DNA from: Streptomyces triculaminicus
GTDB taxonomy: Bacteria > Actinomycetota > Actinomycetes > Streptomycetales > Streptomycetaceae
NCBI RefSeq assembly: GCF_017349075.1
Contig: NZ_JAFMOF010000002.1
Location: 1,798,001 to 1,862,000, forward strand
Length of the DNA stretch: 64,000 nucleotides
Direction of reading: 5' to 3'
Each line of letters opens with the position of its first letter. The first letter of the stretch is position 1. Under the pieces are notes generated by a model. It saw only the letters and a list, made by a program, of their open reading frames with translations. It searched no databases and was not told the origin of the DNA. The position numbers were made by a program, and so were the translations under genes. Below, piece by piece: positions 36,035 to 44,288 of the stretch.

Positions 36035-37052
36035 CCGACTGATCTCGAGGAGCGTCCGCCGCGCCGGGCTGCGGAGCCGGGTCGGTGTGGACCAAAGCGG
36101 CGACCAGGCGGGGGACGGCGTGCAGGAGGGCGTGCTCGGCGTCGACGGCGATGCGGTGGGCTTCCCTCAGCGGCAGGCGCGGATCGACGGTGACGGCCAC
36201 TTCGGCACGTAGTGCGTGCCCGATCCAGCGCATGCGTAGTTCCCCCACCGCCTGAACTCCGGCGACACCGAGCAGAGCATGTTCCGCGGCATCCACCAGA
36301 GCGGGATCCACGGCGTCCATCACCCGGCGGAAGACCTCACGGGCGGCATCCCGGAGAACGAGCAGGATCGCCGCGGTGATGGCCAGGCCGACCAGCGGGT
36401 CGGCGAAGCGCCAGCCGAGCGCGGCGCCACCCGCCCCGAGCAGGACGGCCAGGGACGTGAAACCGTCGGTACGGGCATGCAGACCGTCCGCGACGAGCGC
36501 GGCGGAACCGATCCTCCGGCCGACGCGGATGCGGTAACGGGCCACCCACTCGTTCCCGAGGAACCCGATCACCGAGGCGATCGCGACCGCGGGCAGGTAA
36601 GCGACGTCGCGGGGATGCAGCAGCCGGTCGACGGCCGTGTACGCGGCGAAGGCGGCCGAGGCGGTGATGGTGAGGACGATCGCGATACCCGCGAGGTCCT
36701 CCGCCCGCCCGTATCCGTAGGTGAACCCACGTGTGGCCGCCCGCCGCCCCAGGACGAAGGCGATGCCCAGCGGCAGCGCGGTCATGGCATCGGCGGCGTT
36801 GTGCACCGCGTCGCCCAGCAGCGCCACCGACCCCGACAGCACCACGACCACAGCCTGCGCAGCAGCCGTCACTCCGAGCACGAAAAGGGAGATCCACAGC
36901 GCGCGCATCCCCCGCACGGACGACTCCAGTGCGCCGTCCAGCTTGTCGGCCGACGCGTGGGAATGCGGGGCGACCAGATGGGCCACCTGGTGCCGTATGC
37001 GAGCCCACCGCCCGTCGGGCCCGTGTGCGTGTGTGCGGTGACGTGCCTCCAT
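36021..37052 (-). CDS. Cation diffusion facilitator (CDF) metal efflux transporter
   Basis: A 343-residue transporter with six membrane helices. The two metal-site motifs are HNAAD in GDAVHNAADAM and HARTD in ADGLHARTDGF, i.e. the HxxxD pattern of CDF proteins, consistent with zinc, cobalt or iron export. A His-rich start (RHRTHAHGPDG) and the segment HLVAPHSHASADK may bind metal. The C-terminal cytoplasmic domain (ELRMRWIGHALRAEVAVTV) is the usual dimer domain. It lies downstream of terD on the same strand, 188 bases away. Confidence 0.9.
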   Translation of the reverse strand: MEARHRTHAHGPDGRWARIRHQVAHLVAPHSHASADKLDGALESSVRGMRALWISLFVLGVTAAAQAVVVVLSGSVALLGDAVHNAADAMTALPLGIAFVLGRRAATRGFTYGYGRAEDLAGIAIVLTITASAAFAAYTAVDRLLHPRDVAYLPAVAIASVIGFLGNEWVARYRIRVGRRIGSAALVADGLHARTDGFTSLAVLLGAGGAALGWRFADPLVGLAITAAILLVLRDAAREVFRRVMDAVDPALVDAAEHALLGVAGVQAVGELRMRWIGHALRAEVAVTVDPRLPLREAHRIAVDAEHALLHAVPRLVAALVHTDPAPQPGAADAPRDQSVRPL

Positions 37053-37240
37053 ACGACCTACCGTGGCACGCGAAGCCCATCGCGGCTACAACCGTCGTAC
37101 CACCGCTGACCAGGTGCGACGCGCTCGCAAGAAGGAACTCTGCAGGCCTGGCGGGCTTGGTCGGATCAGCCGGACCGGACTCCCGCCCGGTGCGCGGGGC
37201 ACCGGGCGTTCACGCCCGTCCGGTCAGCGTCCGGGAACGT

Positions 37241-37813
37241 TCACACGTTGACGCCGTAGTCCTTGGCGATACCGGCCAGCCCCGCGGCGTAGCCCTGGCC
37301 GATCGCGCGGAACTTCCACTCGCCCTCACGGCGGTAGAGCTGGCCGAAGACCATCGCGGTCTGGTCGTGCGCGTCCTCGGTGAGCTCGAAGCGGCACATC
37401 TCCACCCCCGTGGCCTGGTGGACCACACGGATGTAGGCGTCGCGGACGCGGCCGAAGGTGATGGCAGGACCGTTCTCGTCGTGGATCGAGACCACGAACA
37501 CGACGGACTCGGCCTGCGCCGGCAGCAGGGTGAAGTCGACGGCGATCTGCTCGTCGTCCCCGTCGCCCTCGCCGGTCTTGTTGTCGCCGGTGTGGCGCAC
37601 CGAGTTCTCCGGCGTGGCACGGTTGTTGAAGAACACGAAGTGCTCGTCCGACAGGACCCTGCCGTCACCGCCCAGTACGAGAGCGCTGGCGTCCAGGTCG
37701 ACGTCGCCAGGGCCGGTGTTCACCTTCCAGCCGAGCCCGACGACGACACTGGCTATGCCGGGCTCGTTGCGGGTGAGGGAGAAGTTGCCGCCCTTGGTCA
37801 GGTTCACGGCCAT
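37241..37813 (-). CDS. TerD-family stress protein (intact copy)
   Basis: A 190-residue protein of the usual TerD length. The ATG at 37813 (MAVNLTKGGNFSLT) has AGGGGGT about ten bases upstream; the longer frame to 37972 is non-coding leader. DVDLDASALVL and HTGDNKTGEGDGDDEQI are the acidic calcium-binding segments, and EWKFRAIGQGYAAGL is the conserved end. Its promoter region carries the 23-base element shared with the blaI/terD-remnant gap, so it may be under BlaI. Confidence 0.9.
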   Translation of the reverse strand: MAVNLTKGGNFSLTRNEPGIASVVVGLGWKVNTGPGDVDLDASALVLGGDGRVLSDEHFVFFNNRATPENSVRHTGDNKTGEGDGDDEQIAVDFTLLPAQAESVVFVVSIHDENGPAITFGRVRDAYIRVVHQATGVEMCRFELTEDAHDQTAMVFGQLYRREGEWKFRAIGQGYAAGLAGIAKDYGVNV

Positions 37814-37911
37814 CGAGATGTACCCCCTGAGTGGGTAGAGGTTGGGAACGCGCGAACGGTGGCGCCCTGCGCGAGGTGATCCCGTCGGGACGAGGTCCCG
37901 TCCGGCTGCAC

Positions 37912-37934
37912 ATAAAACTACAGCACTGTCGAAA
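37912..37934 (-). promoter_or_regulatory. 23-base element, copy 2 (upstream of intact terD)
   Basis: Identical to 32974-32996 but inverted, and about 100 bases upstream of the terD start. In both places the element points the same way relative to the terD reading frame, which suggests a promoter/operator inherited with the gene. Confidence 0.55.
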
Positions 37935-38050
37935 GTTCTGAGTCGCTGCCTATACCGCCATGTGTGGACCAACCGCGGTAAATGGACGTCTGTCTGAATC
38001 CGAATCAGTTCGCTGACGTGAACCGGGCTGCTGCGGGGCCACCACCGTGT

Positions 38051-38347
38051 TCACGCCGACACGGACAGAGCCGCGAGGTAGCCGGACATCAGCGGCGCCC
38101 CGGCAGGCCTGGTCGCTTCGGCGGCTTCGGCCAGGTCGGCGGGGTCTGTCGCGTACAGGAGCACGACGTGTCCTGTGCGGCCGCGCAGGATGTCGAGCAG
38201 GCGCAGCGGATAGGCGGCCAAGGGCGCGGTCAGCCCGGCGCAGTCCGGGGCGCGGTCACCGGGCTGGGGCGCGTCGGCCGGCCCGTACGGGCTGCCGGCG
38301 AGGGGGCCGCCCCGGTAGGTGACGAGCAGCTGGGCCTCGCGGAGCAT
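38051..38347 (-). pseudogene. C-terminal fragment of an FAD-dependent aromatic monooxygenase
   Basis: About 99 residues can be read from an ATG at 38347. The pattern LVTYRGGPLAG, PGDRAPDCAGL and YPLRLLDILRG is that of the thioredoxin-like C-terminal domain of PheA/TetX-type FAD hydroxylases. The FAD and substrate domains are absent upstream, so this is a remnant. It lies between terD and the Imm5-like gene. Confidence 0.6.
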
Positions 38348-38516
38348 CAGGGTCTTCGGGTCCTCGGAACGGTTCCGCACTCCATGGTCACCCGGCGGTG
38401 CGCGGGCAGCGAGCCGGGCCTGGGGCCGGCGTGGGTATGAGCACGCAGCCTCGTACCTTGCTCTGCGCATTCGGGCGTATGTCGGCCATTGCCCACGCGG
38501 CGACGCCCCTCGTTGA

Positions 38517-39038
38517 TCAGCGGCGAAGGGCTGCGTCGAGCTGGTAGCGAAGCACGTCCAGCCGACTGCGACCGGGCTCGCAAGCCGGCATCTGCCGCAT
38601 GAGCTCGCGAACTGCCGGCGGCGCGTGTTCGATCGCCCAGCGGACCTCTTCGTCACCGATGCCGGAGTCATCGCCCGCCGAGAGCTCGCGAGCGCGTGCG
38701 GCGTAAATGGCCGGCCCGTGGATGTGCTTCGCCTGGTGAAGGGTGGCCAATGAGTGGATATAAGGGGCCGCTGCCGCGTTGCCCGCGGCGCGAGCGGCGG
38801 CTGTGGCAGCCGGATCGTCGACTTCGCGTGCGGCTGCGTGAGCCGCCCAGGCCACGGAGCGCAGCTGCCCTGTCCGTTTGCCCGTGTGCGTGAAGGTCCG
38901 AAGGACCTCGATCGCCTCGCGAGGGCGGGTATCGGAGGGGGCCCTGGCCTCGAACAGTGGCAGCACACGCTCGGCGCAATCGGCAGCCCAGAGACCGAGA
39001 AGCCGCCGGTCTTCTTCGCTTATGGTCACCTCGTTCAC
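38517..39038 (-). CDS. Imm5-like putative immunity protein
   Basis: A 173-residue, entirely helical, Ala-rich protein. The start DRRLLGLWAADCAERVLPLFE and the later PREAIEVLRTF and AARAAGNAAAA are typical of the Imm-5-like domain found in polymorphic-toxin immunity proteins and in many stand-alone actinomycete proteins. No toxin gene is visible beside it, so a role in toxin neutralisation is only a family-based suggestion. Confidence 0.6.
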   Translation of the reverse strand: MNEVTISEEDRRLLGLWAADCAERVLPLFEARAPSDTRPREAIEVLRTFTHTGKRTGQLRSVAWAAHAAAREVDDPAATAAARAAGNAAAAPYIHSLATLHQAKHIHGPAIYAARARELSAGDDSGIGDEEVRWAIEHAPPAVRELMRQMPACEPGRSRLDVLRYQLDAALRR

Positions 39039-39153
39039 TCGAACATACTGCCAGTTCTGTCACCAGGAAGGTGCGGCGATGGCCGGGCGGGAGGCGCCGC
39101 CGCCGAAGTGCCTTGCTGAGGCGAGCAGCCCGCCCGGCTGCTCGCCAGTCCGG

Positions 39154-41025
39154 CTACTCGTTCTCGGCGAGAACGATGATGTGGTCCTCGTGCCCCAGCG
39201 TGAGAGCTGTGTCCTTGGGCGGATTGAGACGTATTCCGTAGGAGGGAGCGGTGTTGCGGTCCCGCCCGTGCCGGTAGCCGATGGCCGTCTCCCCTCGCCT
39301 GAGCGCCGCCTCGATGACGGTGGCGAAGTTGGCCTCCTTCCCGGCCTGGAGGTATTGGTCCGCGGGCTTGAGGTAGATCTCCGAGCCGGCGGGGTCGAGG
39401 AGCGTGGTGAGGACCTCGTGCAGTTGCGGGTTTTCGACCAGTTGCGTCAGCAGCAGGCAGATGAGCTTGCTGCTGACGATGAAGTCGTCGGCCTTGGTGA
39501 CCTGGGCCACCTCGCGGTTGCTGTCGTTGTTCATCTCGGAGACGATCGAGTACGGGTCGCCGAGTGCCTCCTCGATGTCGCGCAGGTGCAGCAGCGTCAC
39601 CAAGGTCCGGTTGTCGGCGAGCTCCGGGTCCACCGACTCGTCCGCGAGGACCAGGATGTGCTGGTAGCCACCCGGGTTGAGGGCCTCGAGGGACGCCCGG
39701 CTCGTGGGCTGGCACGTCCGGTGGCCGAGCGTGAGGTTCATCAGCTCCGAGCCCGCGGCGTCGGGACGGTCGGGTACGGCGATGTCGAGGTGCGAGCCGG
39801 GCTGGACGAACTGGTCCAGCAAGTCGATGATCTTCGAGGCCCGGGAGTTCCAGCCGATCATCAGCGTGCGGTCGGGCTCTCGTCGCCAGGCCGTGGCATC
39901 CGCGATGGCCGACTCGACCGTCCTGACCGGGGCGTCCGCCAGGCGGATCAGGACGTCGTCCTCTGCGACCAGGATCATGCTGTCGTCCGCGGCGATGACG
40001 GTCGACCCCGCGGGGTTGAGGACGACGCGCCCGTCCTTGGTGCGGAGGCCGATCGGCACCCCGAGGTCGTATCGCGCGAGGGCCTCACCGTAGGCCGAGC
40101 CGGTGAGCGCCGGCTCGTGCCGGATGTAGATCTCGTTGCCGAAGAAGCTCAGCAGCTCGTTGCAGACGGCGGACAGGCCGGACTGCCGGTGCGACTGCAC
40201 GACGAGCCGGACGGCGAGGTCGTCGGCGTCGACCACCAGCCCGCTCGCACCGGCCGCGAGCCGGGCGGCGGCCAGGTTGCCCGAATCCATCACCGCGGCG
40301 ACGAAGGGCGGCCGACCCGCAGGCCAGGGCCTGTTGTTGAGGATGAGCAGCGTCTTGATGACAGTGGTGTCGCTCTCCGAGGAGAAGGACGGCAGCACCA
40401 TGACCGCTCTGGCGGTGTCCGGGCTCACCAGCTCGAGATCGGCCTGCTTGAGAGGGTTGCCCGAGCGGCAGATGATCTGCGTCCGGCCCGTTTCGCGGAC
40501 CCGAGTGCGGATCTGCTCCTCCATGTCGACCTTGTCATGGTCCGCGAGGACCACCACACAGGACCGGCGCTCGCTCTGATTGGCCTCGACGAGCTCTTCG
40601 ACCACCGTGAAGATCTGCTCCGACCAGCCGAGCACGACGACGTGGCCGCGCTCGATGATGCGGGAACGCCCCTTGCGCAGCAGCTGAAGGCGGTGGTTGA
40701 GACCGGTGGTCAGCACACCGATGAGGGCGCTGACGATGAAGATGCCGCCCACCGTGACCGCCAGCATGAGCCCGAGGAACAACGGGCTGCCGTCGTCGCC
40801 GCCCATGGTGCCCGGATCGAGGGTGCGCAGAAGACTCATCCACGCCACCCCGGCCCAGCCCCCGTTGGCCTCGGTGTCCTCATTGGTGAGCAGTACGACG
40901 CCCACGGTGATGACCGCGATCAGCGCCACCGACCCCAGGCCCAGCCAGCCGATCAGAGCAGGCGTACCACGGTCCATCGTGCTTTCGAACCAGTACCGCA
41001 GCCGGTCCCGTCGCCGCGCTCGCAT
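39154..41025 (-). CDS. CASTOR/POLLUX-related ion channel with RCK-like domains
   Basis: A 623-residue protein. I start at the ATG 41025 (MRARRRDRLRYW); the open frame further up to 41421 is unlikely. After a basic N-terminus come two membrane helices (SVALIAVITVGVVLL at ~27-41 and LFLGLMLAVTVGGIFIVSAL), with a pore-like loop between them (LLRTLDPGTMGGDDG). The rest is cytoplasmic with repeated Rossmann RCK/TrkA-N-type units (HVVVLGWSEQIFTVVEEL; TLMIGWNSRASKIIDLL). This is the domain plan of plant CASTOR/POLLUX channels and their bacterial relatives, likely cation channels gated by ligand. Confidence 0.8.
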   Translation of the reverse strand: MRARRRDRLRYWFESTMDRGTPALIGWLGLGSVALIAVITVGVVLLTNEDTEANGGWAGVAWMSLLRTLDPGTMGGDDGSPLFLGLMLAVTVGGIFIVSALIGVLTTGLNHRLQLLRKGRSRIIERGHVVVLGWSEQIFTVVEELVEANQSERRSCVVVLADHDKVDMEEQIRTRVRETGRTQIICRSGNPLKQADLELVSPDTARAVMVLPSFSSESDTTVIKTLLILNNRPWPAGRPPFVAAVMDSGNLAAARLAAGASGLVVDADDLAVRLVVQSHRQSGLSAVCNELLSFFGNEIYIRHEPALTGSAYGEALARYDLGVPIGLRTKDGRVVLNPAGSTVIAADDSMILVAEDDVLIRLADAPVRTVESAIADATAWRREPDRTLMIGWNSRASKIIDLLDQFVQPGSHLDIAVPDRPDAAGSELMNLTLGHRTCQPTSRASLEALNPGGYQHILVLADESVDPELADNRTLVTLLHLRDIEEALGDPYSIVSEMNNDSNREVAQVTKADDFIVSSKLICLLLTQLVENPQLHEVLTTLLDPAGSEIYLKPADQYLQAGKEANFATVIEAALRRGETAIGYRHGRDRNTAPSYGIRLNPPKDTALTLGHEDHIIVLAENE

Positions 41026-41244
41026 GAAATCCCGCCCCTCCAAGCCGGCCGTGGACGACCCCCGACCGACCGCCCGCCGGGCTACGCGATCCCGTACCGG
41101 CCCGCCCGGGGCACCACGACATGCCTTCTCTGTTTGACGTAGTGATCGATTGCTGTGCCGGATGATGCGGACGTGTGACAGGCGCGGCACAGCAAGCCGC
41201 CTGCCCCCCTGGGCTGTCCTGGCCGTGGCGCGTCTCTCGGGCGC

Positions 41245-41400
41245 TTGTACGACCTCACGTTCACCTGGCCTGACGTCCTGGCAGATGCCATGGCCGGTGT
41301 CACGGAACTGCGAGTCTGGCTGACTGCTGACGTGCTGGCAATCTTCCGCTTCCACGCCGACGACGAACTGGTGCAGCCAGCCGACAGGCGGGGGTGGTGA
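41245..41400 (+). pseudogene. Possible short coding remnant
   Basis: A 51-residue plus-strand frame (TTG at 41245 to TGA at 41398-41400) reads like real protein: LYDLTFTWPDVLADAMAG then VWLTADVLAIFRFHADDELV. It lacks a good ribosome site and any longer context, so it may be the tail of a lost gene. The rest of 41026-41244 shows nothing. Confidence 0.25.
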
Positions 41401-41427
41401 AGCGGGACGCTGCTTCACCACCCCCGC
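41388..41427 (-). terminator. Strong terminator hairpin after the macrolide glycosyltransferase
   Basis: A perfect 16-bp inverted repeat (arms 41388-41403 and 41412-41427) with an 8-base loop, lying 18 bases beyond the stop of the minus-strand gene at 41445. Confidence 0.8.
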
Positions 41428-41444
41428 CTTGTGGCGTGCGGAGA

Positions 41445-42629
41445 TCAGCCCAGCAAGTTCTCTATGAGGTCGGCGGCGCGCAGGCTGCCGCCCTCGGCTC
41501 GTACGTCGGCACGGAGCCGCGCCGAGCGGCGAGCGACCTCCGGGTCGGCGACAAGTTCGCTCAGCGCCGTCCGCAGTGTTTCGGCGGTGGCTTCAGGGGT
41601 GTCGATGCGGCGGGCCACGCCCAGTTCGACGAGTCGGTCGGCGTTGAGGAACTGATCGACGGCCTGCGGGACTACGATCATCGGGACGCCGGTGAACAGC
41701 GCTTCATTGCAGCTGCCCATTCCGGCGTGGGTGACGAAGGCGTCGGCTTGTTCCAGGACTGTCATTTGAGGCACCCAGGAGTGCACTTCGACGTTCGGCG
41801 GGATGGCGCCGAGTTCCCGCGGATCGGTGTACTTGCCGATCTGGAGTACGACGTGCCAGCCGGGCAGGTTGCCGTAGGCCGCCAGGCACTGGCGGTAGAA
41901 CTCCGGCCGGCGTGTGTACGCCGAGCCCAGGGAGACCAGCAGTACGTTCTCCGCATCGGCCGGACGCGTCCAGACACCCTCGCCTGAACGCGGGCCGAGA
42001 CAGGGGCCGACGAACGTCACGGTGTCGGTGTCGACCTGGTCGGCGTTCGGTTGCATCGCTCGGGGGATAAGGGCCAGAGCGTGCGCGGGACGGCCGGAGA
42101 AGGTGTCCACGTCGGTGGTGGACGCTCCGCAGCCGGCGAGCCACTGTGTGAACTCCGCTCGGTACACGTCGGCACCCGGCAGTTGCCGCACGTGTGCTGC
42201 GACGTCTTGGTCGTAGCCCTTCCAGCCCACGAATGTCGGAGACAGCTGCATGACGGGCCGGTCCTGCGACTCGGCGAGGGCACGCGCGGCGTAGGCGCCG
42301 ATGTCGTACAGGTAGAGGTCCGCCGGGTCGTGGTCGTAGGCGGCGCGCAACTGCGGGAGTGCCTGGACGGCGTCCTCGAGGAAGAGACTCATCGCGGCGA
42401 TGGGGTCGTCGGGCCAGTTGTTGTCGGTGACCGGCAGCACGGAAGTGCACGGGATGAATTCGGCGCCGGTGGCTGTGATCAGGTCGGTCATCGCCGGGTC
42501 GTTGGCGTAGGTCACCCGATGGCCGCGAGCCACCAGCTCTCGGATGATCTCAAGACTTGGCAGGACGTGGCTGACGGCGGGGATACCGATCATCGCGATG
42601 TGCGCGCGGCGACGGGACAGGGAAGACAT
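41445..42629 (-). CDS. Macrolide-type (MGT) UDP-glycosyltransferase
   Basis: A 394-residue GT1 enzyme. The N-terminus HIAMIGIPAVSHVLPSLEII and the donor-site motif THAGMGSCNEALFTG then VPQAVDQFLNADRL are those of the macrolide glycosyltransferase group (OleD, OleI, MgtA). Members inactivate macrolides by attaching a hexose. It follows a Vat-like gene on the same strand, with a 279-base gap containing a leader peptide and hairpin, which points to drug-induced control. It could instead act on a self-made compound; the nearby PKS fragments leave this open. Confidence 0.85.
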   Translation of the reverse strand: MSSLSRRRAHIAMIGIPAVSHVLPSLEIIRELVARGHRVTYANDPAMTDLITATGAEFIPCTSVLPVTDNNWPDDPIAAMSLFLEDAVQALPQLRAAYDHDPADLYLYDIGAYAARALAESQDRPVMQLSPTFVGWKGYDQDVAAHVRQLPGADVYRAEFTQWLAGCGASTTDVDTFSGRPAHALALIPRAMQPNADQVDTDTVTFVGPCLGPRSGEGVWTRPADAENVLLVSLGSAYTRRPEFYRQCLAAYGNLPGWHVVLQIGKYTDPRELGAIPPNVEVHSWVPQMTVLEQADAFVTHAGMGSCNEALFTGVPMIVVPQAVDQFLNADRLVELGVARRIDTPEATAETLRTALSELVADPEVARRSARLRADVRAEGGSLRAADLIENLLG

Positions 42630-42734
42630 GAAGGATCACTCATCTCAGGTCTACGGCGAAAGAGACACAGCAAGCCGGTGCGCCGACCGCTGCGCGAGGA
42701 AGGGCGCAGTCGCGGGGGCGCACTGGAGCATGCG

Positions 42735-42762
42735 GGACGGGAGCGGGGGCGCTGCCCCGTCC
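42735..42762 (-). terminator. Hairpin directly after the leader ORF (candidate attenuator)
   Basis: GGACGGG pairs with CCCGTCC (7 bp) and AGCG with CGCT (4 bp) inside it, separated by a 2-base bulge and a 4-base loop. It begins three bases after the stop of the 8-residue leader ORF and lies 105 bases before the glycosyltransferase start. It could act as an attenuator terminator; no U-run is seen. Confidence 0.5.
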
Positions 42763-42765
42763 GTG

Positions 42766-42792
42766 TCAGCCGTAGATCTGGTAGAGGTGCAT
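42766..42792 (-). CDS. Leader peptide MHLYQIYG upstream of the macrolide glycosyltransferase
   Basis: An ATG at 42792 opens an 8-codon frame (MHLYQIYG) ending in TGA at 42766. It lies 117 bases after the Vat stop and 137 before the glycosyltransferase start, and a hairpin follows at once. Short ORFs in such places control macrolide resistance genes when the drug stalls a ribosome. A GGAGG motif lies about 17-20 bases upstream, rather far for a ribosome site, so a leaderless or weak start is also possible. Confidence 0.4.
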   Translation of the reverse strand: MHLYQIYG

Positions 42793-42908
42793 GCCGCGAC
42801 TCTAGCCCGCCTCCAGTCTTCGGTGCACCGCATTTATGGCGGCCTCCGTGGAGAGGGGTCCCACGCGGGCCAGGTGGCGTGGCCCGCATGGGAGCTCCCG
42901 TCTCGATG

Positions 42909-43562
42909 TCACGTCGCGGGGCGGGTGTCCGGGGCGGCGGCTTCCAGGTCGGCGATGCTTCCCGACATGATCGTGCGCACGTGCTCGGTGATGTGCTCGG
43001 CGGGCCAGTCCCACCAGGCCACCGTCAGCAGCCGCGTGACGTCCTGTTCGCTGTAGCGGGTGCGGATGAGGCGGGCCGGGTTGCCGCCGACGATCCCGTA
43101 GTCGGGTACGTCGGTGGTGACCACGGCGCCGGAGCCGATGATCGCGCCGTGTCCGATCCGCACGCCGGGCATCACCGTCGTGCCGTGTCCGAACCAGACG
43201 TCGTTGCCGACGACGGTGTCCCCTCGGTTCGGCAGGCCGGTGAGCAGGTCGAAGTGCTCGGACCACGAGCCGCCCATGGTGGGGAAGGGGAAGGTCGAGG
43301 GGCCGTCCATGCGGTGGTTGGCGCCGTTCATGATGAACCGCACTCCCGTGCCCAGCGCACAGAACTTGCCGATGACCAGCTTCTCCGGCCCGTAGTGGTA
43401 GAGCACGTTGCGCGTCTCGAACGCGGTCGCATCGTCGGGGTCGTCATAGTAGGAGTACTCCCCGACCTCGATCAGCGGGGACTTGACCAGCGGCTTGAGC
43501 AGCACCACCCGGGGCTGCTCGGGCATCGGATGGAGGATCGTAGGGTCGGCAGGCACAGGCAT
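42909..43562 (-). CDS. Vat/CatB-type xenobiotic O-acetyltransferase
   Basis: A 217-residue left-handed beta-helix acetyltransferase from ATG 43562. The Vat signature NGANHRMDGPSTFPF holds the catalytic His used to acetylate streptogramin A. Hexapeptide-repeat text follows: VVGNDVWFGHGTTVMPGV then IGHGAIIGSGAVV. The end (WWDWPAEHITEHV) is also Vat-like. It would acetylate a hydroxyl of a streptogramin A or similar drug with acetyl-CoA. Next to a macrolide glycosyltransferase it forms a small resistance pair against ribosome-targeting drugs. Confidence 0.85.
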   Translation of the reverse strand: MPVPADPTILHPMPEQPRVVLLKPLVKSPLIEVGEYSYYDDPDDATAFETRNVLYHYGPEKLVIGKFCALGTGVRFIMNGANHRMDGPSTFPFPTMGGSWSEHFDLLTGLPNRGDTVVGNDVWFGHGTTVMPGVRIGHGAIIGSGAVVTTDVPDYGIVGGNPARLIRTRYSEQDVTRLLTVAWWDWPAEHITEHVRTIMSGSIADLEAAAPDTRPAT

Positions 43563-43813
43563 GGTCGGTGATTCCTCAGGGAAGTTGCATTTCGGTCTCC
43601 GGTCCATGATCGCTGTACTGCGCCGGCCGGGACACCGATTTCCTGGACGCCTGGCCCGGTTCGGCGCGGGCCTGGACGAAGCCGACGACTGGATCTCCCT
43701 GGTCGACCTCGAACCAACTGCGCGCCGCCCTGGTCACTTACAGCCCAGACATCGCCGTGCCGTGCTTCTACGGGCGCGGCGCACTCTTCAATCCAGCTTG
43801 TTCAACCTGGCTT

Positions 43814-43823
43814 GTAGATCTAC
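43814..43823 (+). promoter_or_regulatory. Candidate MarR operator
   Basis: GTAGATCTAC is a perfect 10-base palindrome ten bases before the marR-like start at 43833, in the gap between that gene and the diverging Vat gene. A site so close to the start fits autorepression. Confidence 0.5.
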
Positions 43824-43832
43824 TCTGGGGGC

Positions 43833-44288
43833 ATGTCCGAATCCACCCAGAACCCTTCGAACATCTCTGTATCGGCGGCTCGGGCCGCGCAGGACCTGCG
43901 GGGGCTTGTCAGCCGGTTGCGGCGCAGGTTTCAGGAGGCGTCCGGCAGTGGGGAGCTCACGCCGTCGCAGGTGGCGGTGCTGAGCCGGTTGCGGGACGGG
44001 GAGGCGTCGGCCAGCGATATCGCGGCGGTCGAGCGGGTGCGTCCGCAGGCGATCGCCGCGACCGTCGCCGTGCTGGGCGAGCGGGGGCTGGTCGAACGCC
44101 GGCCGGACCCGGACGACCGGCGCCGTCAGCTGGTGTCGCTGAGCCCGGCGGGCCGGGACTACGTGGCGGGCCGCTCGCACGCCGCACAGGAATGGCTGTC
44201 CGCCGAGCTCGAGGAGAACTTCACCGAGCAGGAGCGGCAGACCGTACTGACGGCACTGGGGCTCCTGGAAAGGCTGGTGCGGCCGTGA
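43833..44288 (+). CDS. MarR-family transcriptional regulator
   Basis: A 151-residue winged-helix dimer. The core reads LTPSQVAVLSRLRDGEAS, the recognition region AAVERVRPQAIAATVAVL, and the wing RRPDPDDRRRQLVSLS. ATG 43833 has CTGGGGG just upstream. Its stop overlaps the GTG of the MFS gene, so it most likely controls its own operon in response to a drug or phenolic compound. Confidence 0.9.
   Translation: MSESTQNPSNISVSAARAAQDLRGLVSRLRRRFQEASGSGELTPSQVAVLSRLRDGEASASDIAAVERVRPQAIAATVAVLGERGLVERRPDPDDRRRQLVSLSPAGRDYVAGRSHAAQEWLSAELEENFTEQERQTVLTALGLLERLVRP

Noticed and set aside
33399-38386. The 12-mer CCGCACTCCATG at 33399, 34955 and 38375
   Set aside because: Three copies in 5 kb looked like a site, but two are inside genes on different strands and frames, with no common distance to a start.
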